A stretch of DNA of 64,000 bases from Hoeflea_A sp965228435 (GCA_965228435.1 OZ245818.1:1922001-1986000), one strand, 5' to 3'; positions 28,884-37,823 are shown, counted from the stretch's first letter. Notes: generated from the letters alone by a model not told the origin. Numbers and translations are program-made.

Positions 28884-28906
28884 AAAAGCCCGGCGAGCCG
28901 CCAGGC
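28884..28906 (-). terminator. Rho-independent terminator of rpsT
   Basis: On the minus strand an 8-bp stem (GCCTGGCG with CGCCGGGC, one G-U pair) and a 3-base loop are followed by TTTT, starting 28 bp after the rpsT stop. Confidence 0.7.
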
Positions 28907-28933
28907 TATCGAATTTCCGCTAAATGATTGCAA

Positions 28934-29200
28934 TTAAGCGCTGATTGCTTTCACACGCCGAGCCAGGCGGGAGACTTTGCGCGATGCGGTGTTGCGATGC
29001 ATGACACCTTTGGTGGCTGCGCGCATCAACTCCGGCTGGGCTGCTTTGAGTGCCTCGGCGGCTGCCGCGGGGTCACCCGATGCGATTGCTTCCTCGACCC
29101 TGCGAACGAAACCGCGCACGCGCGAGCGGCGCATCTTGTTGACTTCCGTACGCCGGGCGATCTTGCGGGTCGCCTTCTTCGCCGAAGTTGTATTGGCCAT
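28934..29200 (-). CDS. rpsT: 30S ribosomal protein S20
   Basis: An 88-residue S20 protein, which binds 16S rRNA in the small subunit. The family start MANTTSAKKATRKIARRTEV and the helical, Lys/Arg-rich body (MRRSRVRGFVRRVEEAI, GVMHRNTASRKVSRLARRVKAI) are typical. It has its own terminator at 28884-28906. The 150-bp leader after the enoyl-CoA hydratase gene carries GAGAGAGA before the ATG and probably the promoter. The position between ech and dnaA is the common Hyphomicrobiales arrangement. Confidence 0.97.
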   Translation of the reverse strand: MANTTSAKKATRKIARRTEVNKMRRSRVRGFVRRVEEAIASGDPAAAAEALKAAQPELMRAATKGVMHRNTASRKVSRLARRVKAISA

Positions 29201-29350
29201 GTCGATCTCTCTCTAACGTATTGTCGCGCTCCGCGCCGGTCACCCGGGGCCGTCGGGCCGTCCTTGCCGTTTGCGGGAGCCTGAAACAAGCACGGCGGCC
29301 CTGAGGCCACCGAATTCGTGCGGGGCATATAGCCGGAATGGGGCAGGCCG

Positions 29351-30124
29351 TCAACGGTTCTTGAACTGCGGTTTGCGTTTCTCGGCAAAGGCCGCCATGC
29401 CCTCTTTCTGGTCTTCCGTCGCAAACAGTGCATGAAAGACACGGCGCTCGAAACGAATGCCTTCCGCCAGCGTGAGCTCATGGGAGCGATTGACGCATTC
29501 CTTCGCCATCAGAACCGACGGCTGCGAGAACCCGGCGATCTTCTCGGCCGCGTCGAATGCGGTCTCCAACAGCTCCGCCAGCGGAACCACCCGGGCGACC
29601 AGTCCGGACCGCTCTGCCTCCTCGGCGTCCATCATGCGCCCAGTCAGGCAGAGATCCATGGCCTTGGCCTTGCCGACTGCCTCAGTCAGCCGTTGGGTAC
29701 CGCCCATGCCGGGGATGACGCCGAGCGTGATTTCGGGCTGACCGAATTTGGCGTTGTCGGCGGCAATGATGAAATCGCACAGCATGGCGAGCTCGCAGCC
29801 GCCGCCCAAGGCATAGCCGGCAACCGCCGCGATCATCGGCTTGCGCGTCAGGCCGACCTTGTCCCAACCGCCGATGAAATCGCCCATATAGGCCTCGACA
29901 TAATCGAGCGACTGCATTTCCTTGATATCCGCACCGGCGGCGAAGGCCTTGTCGGACCCGGTCAGCACAATGGCGCCTATCTTGGCGTCAGCATCGAAGG
30001 CTTGCACCGCCTCGAGAAGTTCGCTCAGCACGGTTGAATTGAGAGCATTGAGCGCTTCCGGACGGTTGAGGGTTACCACCCCGACACGGCCGCGGGTTTC
30101 CACCTTGATCACTTCGTATGCCAT
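29351..30124 (-). CDS. Enoyl-CoA hydratase
   Basis: A 257-residue crotonase-fold enzyme that hydrates trans-2-enoyl-CoA in fatty-acid beta-oxidation. Oxyanion-hole segments are KAFAAGADIKEMQSLD near residues 58-73 and GYALGGGCELAMLCDFI near 104-120. The two catalytic Glu fit PEITLGVIPGMGGTQRL (Glu near 134 and the general acid/base region near 144). The C-terminal FHALFATEDQKEGMAAFAEKRKPQF is typical of EchA/FadB-like hydratases. It lies 40 bp after mutM on the same strand, so they may share a transcript. Confidence 0.95.
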   Translation of the reverse strand: MAYEVIKVETRGRVGVVTLNRPEALNALNSTVLSELLEAVQAFDADAKIGAIVLTGSDKAFAAGADIKEMQSLDYVEAYMGDFIGGWDKVGLTRKPMIAAVAGYALGGGCELAMLCDFIIAADNAKFGQPEITLGVIPGMGGTQRLTEAVGKAKAMDLCLTGRMMDAEEAERSGLVARVVPLAELLETAFDAAEKIAGFSQPSVLMAKECVNRSHELTLAEGIRFERRVFHALFATEDQKEGMAAFAEKRKPQFKNR

Positions 30125-30163
30125 TCGTCGATCTCCTTGGCTGACGGGATTCTGGTCGTTGCC

Positions 30164-31030
30164 TTATCTTTGGCAGACAGGACAGTAAAACGTTGAGCGT
30201 CCGCTTTGGACAATTCGACGCACGACACCATTGCATCCATCCCCACGACAGGGCTCACCCTCGCGGTCATAGGCGTCGAAGCGATGCTGAAAATAGCCAA
30301 GCGACCCATCCGCCTGGCGGTGATCGCGCAGGGACGAGCCGCCAGCCTCAATGGCCTCGGCAATGACCTGGCGGATATGGGATACCAGCGCCTCGAGGCG
30401 GGCAACGGGTCGGCCGCGCGCTGTCACCAGGGATCCGGCACGACGACGTGGTGAAAGGCGGGCGCGCCACAACGCCTCGCAGACATAGATATTGCCGAGC
30501 CCGGCAATGATCTTCTGATCGAGGAGCGCTGCCTTGAGCGGCGCAGCCTTGCCGGCGAACTGGGCCGCCAGAAGCTCCGCACTCAACGCATTTCCGGTCG
30601 GCTCGACGCCGAGGTCGCGGATCAGCGGATGGTCGGCCAGTTCGTCACGGCTGGTCAGCAGCATGAAGCCGAACCGGCGCGGATCGTTATAGACTATGCG
30701 CTGGTCGCCGATATGGAACACCACATGATCGTGTTTTTCCTGGCGGTCGCGAGGATGGTGAAAGACACCGATACCCTGCTCCTCGACGCGATAGGAGCCG
30801 GACATGCCAAGATGGGAGATCACCACGGCGCCGTCGTCCAGTTCGATCAGCAGGTATTTGGCTCGGCGTCGCAATGCCATGATGGTGCGGTTTTCCAGAC
30901 GCTTCGAAAACCGGTCCGGGAAAGGAAACCGCAGATCGGCGCGGCGCTGTTCCAGCCGGTCGATCCGTCCACCCTCCATTGCCGGCGCAAGACCGCGTCG
31001 GACCGTTTCGACTTCGGGAAGTTCGGGCAT
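30164..31030 (-). CDS. mutM: Formamidopyrimidine-DNA glycosylase (Fpg/MutM)
   Basis: A 288-residue bifunctional DNA glycosylase/AP lyase for oxidised purines. Start at 31030 places the catalytic Pro2 and Glu3 right after Met (MPELPEVETVRRGL); an earlier in-frame codon at 31051 would destroy this N-terminal amine chemistry, so it is rejected. The H2TH region includes KIIAGLGNIYVCEALWRARLSP. The C-terminal zinc finger is C-x4-C-x16-C-x2-C (PCRGDGCNG to YCPVCQR), the spacing of alphaproteobacterial enzymes. It is divergent from ubiE across about 120 bp, which must hold both promoters. Confidence 0.97.
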   Translation of the reverse strand: MPELPEVETVRRGLAPAMEGGRIDRLEQRRADLRFPFPDRFSKRLENRTIMALRRRAKYLLIELDDGAVVISHLGMSGSYRVEEQGIGVFHHPRDRQEKHDHVVFHIGDQRIVYNDPRRFGFMLLTSRDELADHPLIRDLGVEPTGNALSAELLAAQFAGKAAPLKAALLDQKIIAGLGNIYVCEALWRARLSPRRRAGSLVTARGRPVARLEALVSHIRQVIAEAIEAGGSSLRDHRQADGSLGYFQHRFDAYDREGEPCRGDGCNGVVRRIVQSGRSTFYCPVCQR

Positions 31031-31153
31031 TGCCGCCTGTTGCCGTCTCACCTATAAGCGGCGCGTTTTCGCCGCAGCTCGAATTGTCTGCGCCTGATAG
31101 CGCATCTTTGAACCTTAGGCTATTGTCCCGCTGAAATGAATTCGGAGCAAAAG

Positions 31154-31930
31154 ATGTCCGACACGCGCACCGCGGCAAGCGGCGGCATGGAAACCTCCTA
31201 TGGATACCGTGAGGTTGGCGAGGGCGAAAAGCAGGCGCTCGTCAACGACGTGTTCCATGGTGTGGCGCGGCGCTACGACATGATGAACGACATCATGTCG
31301 ATGGGCATGCACCGGTTGTGGAAGGACGCCATGGTGTCGGCCCTCAATCCGCGGCGCAGCACCAACTATCGGGTGCTCGACGTGGCCGGTGGCACCGGCG
31401 ATATCGCGCAGCGCATCATCGAAGCCTCGGGGCGGCAGGCCCATGCGACCGTGCTCGACATCAACGGATCGATGCTCGATGTCGGCCGGCAGCGGGCCGC
31501 CCGGCGCAATCTCGAGACCCATCTCGATTTTGTCGAGGCGAATGCCGAAGACCTGCCCTTCGAGCCGGGCTCCTTTGACGCCTATACGATCGCATTCGGC
31601 ATTCGAAACGTGCCGCAGATCGAGGTGGCGCTCGGCGAAGCCTTCAGAGTGCTCAAGCGGGGCGGCCGTTTTCTCTGCCTGGAGTTTTCCGAAGTCGACA
31701 TTCCGCTGATCGAAAAGGCCTATGACGCCTGGTCATTCCAGGCCATTCCGCAAATCGGTCAGATCGTGACCGGTCAGCGCGACTCCTACCAGTATCTGGT
31801 GGAATCGATCCGCAAGTTCCCCAACCAGCCGAATTTTGCATCCATGATATCCGCAGCCGGGTTTTCCCGGGTCAAATGGACGAATTATTCCGGCGGCATC
31901 GCCGCCTTGCATTCCGGCTGGAAGCTCTGA
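31154..31930 (+). CDS. ubiE: Ubiquinone/menaquinone biosynthesis C-methyltransferase UbiE
   Basis: A 258-residue SAM-dependent methyltransferase for ring C-methylation in ubiquinone synthesis. Motif I is LDVAGGTGDIAQRI near residues 76-89. The UbiE signatures VFHGVARRYDMMNDIMSMGMHRLWK (here split at YDMMNDIMS) and IAFGIRNVPQIEVALGEAFRVLKRGG are present, as is FLCLEFS and the C-terminal FPNQPNFASMI-type block. The ATG at 31154 has GGAG seven bases ahead; an ATG at 31136 has no such site. It begins the ubiE-ubiB-coaBC direction. Confidence 0.96.
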   Translation: MSDTRTAASGGMETSYGYREVGEGEKQALVNDVFHGVARRYDMMNDIMSMGMHRLWKDAMVSALNPRRSTNYRVLDVAGGTGDIAQRIIEASGRQAHATVLDINGSMLDVGRQRAARRNLETHLDFVEANAEDLPFEPGSFDAYTIAFGIRNVPQIEVALGEAFRVLKRGGRFLCLEFSEVDIPLIEKAYDAWSFQAIPQIGQIVTGQRDSYQYLVESIRKFPNQPNFASMISAAGFSRVKWTNYSGGIAALHSGWKL

Positions 31931-32012
31931 TGATCGGAATGGTATCGCGTTTCAATCGTCCAACCGACGGCTCGATCCGTGCCGTTCAGGCCCACTGATC
32001 GGTCACGGCGCG

Positions 32013-33584
32013 ATGTTCCTTCCCTTCGCCTATTTCAAACTGCTGCGTGCCGGCTGGGTCATGGCCCGCGAGGGGGTGATTGCCTCATTGCCTTCGGACG
32101 GGTTGCGCGGCCCGCCGCTCTTGGCCTATCGGCTGGCAGGACGACTGGCGCGCCGCAGCAGCCGCCAGTCAGAGCGGGCGGTGCGCCTTGCCAAGGCCGT
32201 CGAGCGGTTGGGACCGTCCTATGTCAAACTTTGTCAGTTTCTGGCGACCCGGCCGGACGTGGTCGGCCATTCGCTTGCCAAGGACCTGTCATTGCTGCAA
32301 GACCGCATGGAAACATTTGACGTTTCGGTCGCGAAACAACGGGTGACGGATGCGATCGGAGTACCGGTCGAGGAGCTCTACACCCGGTTTGACGGTCCGA
32401 TTGCCGCCGCCTCCATCGCCCAGGTGCATCCGGCAGAGGTGAGCGATGATACCGGGCGCCGCGAGGTTGCGGTCAAGGTGGTACGCCCGGGTATCCGCCA
32501 GCGTTTCTACCAGGATCTCGACTCATTTTACTTAGTCGCCGAAATGTCAGAGAGGCTCGTGCCGGCGTCGCGCCGCCTGAAACCGGTCGAGATCGCCCGC
32601 ACGCTTGAACAGACGACCAAGATCGAAATGGACATGCGGCTCGAAGCCGCCGCTCTCTCCGAACTGGCGGCAAACACCAGGGAGGATCCGGGCTTCCGGG
32701 TTCCGGCGGTCGACTGGCAGCGTACGGGGCGTGACGTCATCACCATGGAATGGGTCGATGGCATCAAGATCTCCGAGATCGACCAGTTGAAGGCTGCCGG
32801 GCACGATCCGCTGCACCTGGCCGACGTCCTGATCCAGTCCTTCCTGCGGCACACGCTGCGCGACGGATTTTTTCATGCCGACATGCATCAGGGGAACCTG
32901 TTCGTCGACAAGGACGGCACCATAGTCGCGGTCGACATGGGCATCGTCGGCCGCTTGGGAAAAAAGGAACGGCGCTTCCTGGCCGAAATCCTTTACGGGT
33001 TCATCCGGCGCGACTATCAGCGGGTTGCGGAAGTTCATTTTGAAGCCGGCTATGTACCGAGCCATCACGATGTGACCAGTTTCGCCCAGGCCATCCGCGC
33101 CATCGGCGAGCCGATCCACGGTCAGTCGGCCGAGACCATTTCGATGGCCAAACTTTTGACGCTGTTGTTCGAAGTGACCGAACTGTTCGACATGGCAACG
33201 CGCCCGGAACTCATCATGCTGCAAAAGACCATGGTGGTGGTGGAAGGCGTGTCCCGTCTGCTCAATCCGAAATTCAACATGTGGAAGGCGTCCGAGCCGG
33301 TGGTCGGCGACTGGATCGCCCGCAATCTCGGTCCCAACCGTATCCTGGTTGATGTCAAGGATGGACTGCAAGCGGCCGCGCGCCTTGCCGAACAGGCACC
33401 CGAGCTGGCGGCCCGGGCGGAAAATCTCTCGCTGGAGCTCGACAAAATGAGCCGCGACGGGCTTCGTTTCGATAGCGAAACGGCTGAAGCGATTGGTAAA
33501 GCCGAGGCGCGCCACTCCCGGTCCGGCAGAATTGCCCTGTGGGTGATTGCATTGACAGCAATTTATATCGCTTTTCACTTATAA
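32013..33584 (+). CDS. ubiB: Ubiquinone biosynthesis protein UbiB (ABC1/ADCK kinase-like)
   Basis: A 523-residue UbiB. The atypical kinase features are the A-rich loop AAASIAQVHPAE (near residues 130-141) in place of a Gly-rich loop, VAVKVVRPG with the ATP-site Lys, HADMHQGNLFVDKDG (catalytic loop) and VAVDMGIVGRLGKKERR (metal-binding D in DMG). The C-terminal segment GRIALWVIALTAIYIAFHL is a membrane anchor. It is needed for ubiquinone synthesis, probably to extract lipid precursors from the membrane. It follows ubiE by 82 bp with a weak ribosome site. Confidence 0.95.
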   Translation: MFLPFAYFKLLRAGWVMAREGVIASLPSDGLRGPPLLAYRLAGRLARRSSRQSERAVRLAKAVERLGPSYVKLCQFLATRPDVVGHSLAKDLSLLQDRMETFDVSVAKQRVTDAIGVPVEELYTRFDGPIAAASIAQVHPAEVSDDTGRREVAVKVVRPGIRQRFYQDLDSFYLVAEMSERLVPASRRLKPVEIARTLEQTTKIEMDMRLEAAALSELAANTREDPGFRVPAVDWQRTGRDVITMEWVDGIKISEIDQLKAAGHDPLHLADVLIQSFLRHTLRDGFFHADMHQGNLFVDKDGTIVAVDMGIVGRLGKKERRFLAEILYGFIRRDYQRVAEVHFEAGYVPSHHDVTSFAQAIRAIGEPIHGQSAETISMAKLLTLLFEVTELFDMATRPELIMLQKTMVVVEGVSRLLNPKFNMWKASEPVVGDWIARNLGPNRILVDVKDGLQAAARLAEQAPELAARAENLSLELDKMSRDGLRFDSETAEAIGKAEARHSRSGRIALWVIALTAIYIAFHL

Positions 33585-33634
33585 TTTGATTTCATTGCAA
33601 TCATGCCTTAGCTTCTCTGCGAAGGGAGACCGGC

Positions 33635-35023
33635 ATGGCCAGCATCACCATTCGCAATCTGGACGAGGCAACCAAGCAATCACTGCGCGAACGCGCCGCC
33701 CGCAACGGTCGGTCCATGGAGGAAGAGGTGCGCTTGCTGTTGCGTGCCGCGAGCAGCGAGACTTCTGACGCGTCATCGATTCCGCAAGCGCCAGCGGCGG
33801 CCCCAGCCCAACTGCATGGGAGCTTAGCCGGCAAACGAATTTTGCTGGTGATCACCGGCGGCATTGCCGCCTACAAGAGCCTCGACCTGATCCGCCGTCT
33901 GCGTGAGCGCGGGGCAGCGGTGCGGCCTGTCATGACAAGAGGCGCCAAGGAGTTCGTCAGCACGCTCGCTGTCGGGGCGCTGGCCGCCGACAAGGTGTTC
34001 GACGAGTTGTTCTCACGCGAAGACGAGCAGGATGTCGGGCACATCCGGCTGGCGCGTGAGACCGATCTCGTGCTGGTCGCTCCGGCCACGGCCGATTTCA
34101 TGGGCAAGATGGCTCTGGGGCTAGCCGACGACCTCGCGTCGACCGTGCTTCTGGCAACCCGGGCTCCGGTACTGATCGCGCCGGCCATGAACCCGGCCAT
34201 GTGGCAACACCCGGCGGTGCAACGCAATGTCGAAATGCTGCGCAAGGCCGGTGTACAGTCGATCGGTCCAATGCCCGGTGAAATGGCCGAGAGCGGAGAA
34301 GTCGGACTCGGACGCATGGCCGAGCCGCTGGATATCGCCGCGTCCGTCGAGACACTTCTCGACGACAGCCCCAAGCCGCTTACCGGCCGCACGGCGTTGG
34401 TGACATCCGGACCGACGCACGAACCCATCGATCCGGTGCGCTATATCGCCAACCGGTCATCAGGCAAGCAAGGCCATGCGATTGCCGCAGCGCTTGCGGC
34501 ACTCGGTGCGCAGGTGACTCTGGTGTCCGGGCCCGTCACGATCGCCGACCCGCGCGGGGTGACGACACTGCATGTGGAAAGCGCCCGCGACATGCTGGCT
34601 GCCGTTGAGGATCTGCTGCCGGTCGACATCGCGGTGATGGTCGCCGCCGTGGCGGACTGGCGTGTCGCCGGCGAATCGGACGAAAAGATCAAGAAGCAAC
34701 CGGGTGCCGGTCCGCCGCCGCTGCAACTGACGGAAAATCCCGACATTCTCAAAACCGTCGGCCATCACGCCAGGCGACCGGCGCTGGTCGTCGGCTTTGC
34801 GGCCGAAACCCAGAACCTGGAAGACAATGCGCGCGCCAAGCTGGAGCGCAAGGGCGCCGACTGGATCGTCGCCAATGACGTGTCACCGGAAACCGGCATC
34901 ATGGGCGGCGACCGCAACCGGGTGCGCATCGTCAGCAAGTCGGGCATCGATGACTGGCCCGATATGGACAAGCAGGCCGTGGCCGAGCGCATTGCCGCCG
35001 AGATTGCCCGGCGACTGGACTGA
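33635..35023 (+). CDS. coaBC: RHH-CoaBC: FitA-type ribbon-helix-helix domain fused to phosphopantothenoylcysteine decarboxylase/ligase
   Basis: A 462-residue fusion. Residues 1-40 (MASITIRNLDEATKQSL, then RSMEEEVRLLLRAA) match FitA-type antitoxin RHH DNA-binding domains. A Ser/Ala/Pro-rich linker (about 41-62) leads into the CoaC flavoprotein (KRILLVITGGIAAYKSLDLI, the His in VGHIRLA, PAMNPAMW) and the CoaB ligase (TSGPTHEPIDPVRYIANRSSGKQG, EKIKKQ, WIVANDVS). These make 4'-phosphopantetheine from phosphopantothenate in two CoA steps. GGGAG precedes the ATG seven bases away and no start codon lies near LAGKRILL, so the fusion is one reading frame. Where E. coli has a Cys before GDIGPGRM, this protein has GEMAESGEVGLGRM without Cys. 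Confidence 0.92.
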   Translation: MASITIRNLDEATKQSLRERAARNGRSMEEEVRLLLRAASSETSDASSIPQAPAAAPAQLHGSLAGKRILLVITGGIAAYKSLDLIRRLRERGAAVRPVMTRGAKEFVSTLAVGALAADKVFDELFSREDEQDVGHIRLARETDLVLVAPATADFMGKMALGLADDLASTVLLATRAPVLIAPAMNPAMWQHPAVQRNVEMLRKAGVQSIGPMPGEMAESGEVGLGRMAEPLDIAASVETLLDDSPKPLTGRTALVTSGPTHEPIDPVRYIANRSSGKQGHAIAAALAALGAQVTLVSGPVTIADPRGVTTLHVESARDMLAAVEDLLPVDIAVMVAAVADWRVAGESDEKIKKQPGAGPPPLQLTENPDILKTVGHHARRPALVVGFAAETQNLEDNARAKLERKGADWIVANDVSPETGIMGGDRNRVRIVSKSGIDDWPDMDKQAVAERIAAEIARRLD

Positions 35024-35029
35024 CTATCG

Positions 35030-36364
35030 TCAACCGGAGATGGCATCCGCCACATGGATGGCCAGGCAGACGCCGGTCAGGGTCGGGTTGACTGCCATTC
35101 GGGTCGGTATCAACCCGTTGGTTGCCAGGTAGAGATTGTCGTAACCCCAGACCCGGCCCCGCCGGTCGGCAACGCCTGTCCCGTCATCCGCGACACTCAT
35201 GCGGGTTGTCCCGGTCATGTGCGCAAAACCGAAGGGCATCCAGGAGATTTCGCATCCCTGGCGATAGCGCCCGATCAGCTCGACAATGTCATCAGCTTCC
35301 TGTTCGGCAGCGGCCATCCGTCCCAGATCGGCGTCCGACAAGCGAACGTCGAAGGTAACGCTTCCGTCCTCGTGGAAGATCGCTCGCTTGTCCGCGTCGA
35401 TATCGACCGGACTGATCGACTGGATTTCGACCAGCCGGTTCGGGTCGACCTGGACATCCTCGCCGGTTGGCTCAAAGGGCGACACGTCGTGCAGGATGAG
35501 AGTGTACCACTCCGCAATCTCGCTCGGCCGGATTTGAAGCCGCGGCGCCACGTCATCGGCTCCGGGCGCGGCGCAAAACTCTGGAGAAAGCACAACCTGA
35601 CAGATCGCCAGCGGGTGATAGGACAGGTAGCGGCCCAGGGCCGCCGGGCGAATCCCGGAGCGAAAAAGCAGGCGCGGGGTTCCGATAGCACCGCCGGCGA
35701 TGACAAATGTCGCTGCTTCGATCGGTCCGGCGTTGGTTTCCAGGCCCGTCACCTTGTGCCCTTCGATGGCGATGCGGTCGACGCGCGCCTGTCTCACCGT
35801 CACCCGCCTGGCAGTGTCCTCCGTGAGCTGGTCGAACGAGCCGGTGTAGTGAAGGACGTCGTCCTCTTCATATCGGCCGGCCACGGGCAGATCGATCGCC
35901 GGGCGGGACGGCCCGGCATACCCAGAAAGCGCTGCGGCAATCTTCTTTTGCCGAACGGATTGGTCGAGGCGCTCTGACTGAACGTGAAGATATTCTTCGG
36001 CGAGCGCGAAACGCTCGGACCACTCGTCGTCGCTCATCACTTCCCACGGGCTATCGCAACGCGGGCACAGGTTGGTCCAGATGACGCCCTGCCCGCCCAT
36101 GGTGCGGGTCACGGCCGCACCGGGCAGGTGATCGCGCGAAACAGAGCTGTCCAGATAGTCGAGATGGCGAGTGGCCTCCGGCAGATAGCTGTCGGGGTTT
36201 TCGATAAACCTGCTGGCGTTGCGAAAATGGCTTCCCGGCGGATCCGAGATCGCCGCCCCGTCTTCGAGAACCAGAACCGATGCGCCGTTTTGCGCCAGCC
36301 TGCGAGCAGCCGCGACGCCAAGCGGTCCACTACCGACGATGACGACATCATGGTTTTCAGACAT
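35030..36364 (-). CDS. GMC-type FAD-dependent oxidoreductase
   Basis: A 444-residue flavoenzyme. The N-terminal FAD motif is DVVIVGSGPLGVAAARRLAQ near residues 5-24, followed by the Glu/Asp in VLVLEDG. The C-terminal GMC pattern is present in variant form: FAHMTGTTRMSVADDGTGVADRRGRV and NLYLATNGLIPTRMAVNPTLT. It resembles pyranose-oxidase-like members that oxidise alcohol or sugar hydroxyls; substrate unknown. The ATG at 36364 has AGGAGGA ten bases upstream; the earlier TTG frame would swallow it. It converges on coaBC (6 bp), and the MITE-like element lies just upstream of its start. Confidence 0.88.
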   Translation of the reverse strand: MSENHDVVIVGSGPLGVAAARRLAQNGASVLVLEDGAAISDPPGSHFRNASRFIENPDSYLPEATRHLDYLDSSVSRDHLPGAAVTRTMGGQGVIWTNLCPRCDSPWEVMSDDEWSERFALAEEYLHVQSERLDQSVRQKKIAAALSGYAGPSRPAIDLPVAGRYEEDDVLHYTGSFDQLTEDTARRVTVRQARVDRIAIEGHKVTGLETNAGPIEAATFVIAGGAIGTPRLLFRSGIRPAALGRYLSYHPLAICQVVLSPEFCAAPGADDVAPRLQIRPSEIAEWYTLILHDVSPFEPTGEDVQVDPNRLVEIQSISPVDIDADKRAIFHEDGSVTFDVRLSDADLGRMAAAEQEADDIVELIGRYRQGCEISWMPFGFAHMTGTTRMSVADDGTGVADRRGRVWGYDNLYLATNGLIPTRMAVNPTLTGVCLAIHVADAISG

Positions 36365-36390
36365 GGCGCTTCCTCCTGGCAAACCAGTTT

Positions 36391-36635
36391 AGAGCAAAGG
36401 GAGACAAGCTTGCACCATTTGACCGTGGCGTTTTGGTCTCTGGCTAGGCGGATTGCAGGCCGTGGTGCCATCCCACCACAAGTGCAAGCCAACGACGCCA
36501 GGGGCCAAAAGCGCCCAGCCCGAAGGGTATCGGCCCATCGGCTGCGTTGCGCCGCTTGCCCGACATCGCGCTGCGCGACGCGCCTGGCCGAGTGGAGCCG
36601 ATCTGCAGCGATCCAAACTTGTCACCCTTTGCTCT
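36391..36635. mobile_element. MITE-like element, copy A (245 bp)
   Basis: Terminal inverted repeats: AGAGCAAAGGGAGACAAGCT on the left and, read inward from the right, AGAGCAAAGGGTGACAAGTT, about 20 of the first 22 positions alike. The reverse complement of the whole element aligns along its length with copy B at 53409-53676, differing by scattered substitutions and three short indels. It has no transposase. It lies 26 bp ahead of the GMC oxidoreductase start, so it may separate that gene from its promoter or supply one. Confidence 0.75.
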
Positions 36636-36687
36636 GGGTCGCAGCATGCGGCAAAACGGTGACAGGAGGCAACGCCCCGGCGGAGGC

Positions 36688-37512
36688 TCAGACGGCAACC
36701 GCCTTTGGCACGTCAGAGATGGCGCGGCGGAAGGGATGAAACGGGCCGACCGCCAATCCGCCGTCGTTGATCTCGACAAAGCTTCCGGCCGGTATTTCGG
36801 ACCAGGTTCCGGGAAAATCCTCGAATGGTTCGGACACCAGGCAAAACCCGTCCTCTTCAACACCGTTGCCGAAGGGACCCGAATAAAGCGTCGGTGCAAA
36901 ACGGTCGGTGGCATAGCGTACGGCATAAAGCGTCGCGCCGTCAGAAAACGCCGCCGTAAAGCGGATCAGGAGGTTGATTCCCAGCCGTGCCGCTTCGGTT
37001 TCCACAAACCCGATCGTGGTTTCCAGGGCTCCGCGGGGGTCCTGGTCCAGACCGAACTGATGGGCCAGCAGGAAGAGAAGCTCCGCGTCGGTCGTTCCGG
37101 CACGATGATGATAGAGCCGGTCGTCGAGCTGCATTTCCATGCAGCGCTCGAAGGCATCAAACGGACTGAGTTGTCCATTGTGCATGAATGACCATTGGCC
37201 GAGCACAAAAGGATGACAATTGTCGCGCGCCGTGCGGCCGGTGGTGGAGGCCCGCACGTGGGCCAGGAAAAGCCGGGATCGAATTTGCCGCGCCAGCGAG
37301 CGCAGGTTGTCGTCGGACCAAGCCGGCAATATGTCGCGATAATGACCCGGCTCGGGGTGCTCACCGTACCAGGCGATGCCAAAACCGTCGCCATTGGTCG
37401 CCGTCTTTGCCTCGGCGGCGCAATGAGACTGTTCGATCAGCGAATGATCAGGAGCAGAAATCAGGTCCTCGAGAAAGCGCGGCGCTCCCCGATAGGCCAT
37501 CCAGCGGCACAT
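36688..37512 (-). CDS. Class II glutamine amidotransferase (YafJ/EgtC-like)
   Basis: A 274-residue Ntn-type glutamine amidotransferase. The nucleophile is Cys2 (MCRWMAYRG), exposed once Met is removed. Substrate-binding blocks are NGDGFGIAWYG near residues 40-50, LFLAHVRASTTG near 81-92 and NCHPFVLGQWSFMHNGQLSPF near 97-117. It is a stand-alone domain of the YafJ family, whose acceptor substrate is unknown. The gap to the DUF6356 gene upstream is only 6 bp, and its ribosome site AAGGATC overlaps that gene's stop, so the two form one operon. Confidence 0.92.
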   Translation of the reverse strand: MCRWMAYRGAPRFLEDLISAPDHSLIEQSHCAAEAKTATNGDGFGIAWYGEHPEPGHYRDILPAWSDDNLRSLARQIRSRLFLAHVRASTTGRTARDNCHPFVLGQWSFMHNGQLSPFDAFERCMEMQLDDRLYHHRAGTTDAELLFLLAHQFGLDQDPRGALETTIGFVETEAARLGINLLIRFTAAFSDGATLYAVRYATDRFAPTLYSGPFGNGVEEDGFCLVSEPFEDFPGTWSEIPAGSFVEINDGGLAVGPFHPFRRAISDVPKAVAV

Positions 37513-37518
37513 GGATCC

Positions 37519-37731
37519 TTACTTACGATTGTGCATGCGATGATGCATGACGTCGATCATGCCGCTGGCTGTCTTTTCGAACAGGAATGGCAGCAATGCG
37601 TGCACAAGCGCGGCGCAGCCCGCCAGAAACAGCCGGCCGGAAAACCCGGCGGCAAATTGCATATGTTGCAGATAGCTCTCGTCGACCGAACTCGGGTGGT
37701 CGGTGAACAATTGGGACAGGGAGCGGGCCAT
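37519..37731 (-). CDS. DUF6356 family small membrane protein
   Basis: A 70-residue protein with one hydrophobic segment (FSGRLFLAGCAALVHALLPFLF, about residues 30-51), preceded by FTDHPSSVDESYLQHMQFAAG and followed by a His-rich tail (DVMHHRMHNRK). I match it to DUF6356, a small capsule-like family without assigned function. It lies just before the glutamine amidotransferase gene (6 bp) and is divergent from the Lrp-type regulator, across a 113-bp gap with an inverted repeat. Confidence 0.82.
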   Translation of the reverse strand: MARSLSQLFTDHPSSVDESYLQHMQFAAGFSGRLFLAGCAALVHALLPFLFEKTASGMIDVMHHRMHNRK

Positions 37732-37823
37732 GGTCGTTTCCTTCCGCCGTTTTGCCGAATGGTCGTCAGTTTACGTTGCTGACGCGGGGAAGAGTTCCCA
37801 TAATTTCTGGATTTTTGCGCGAT

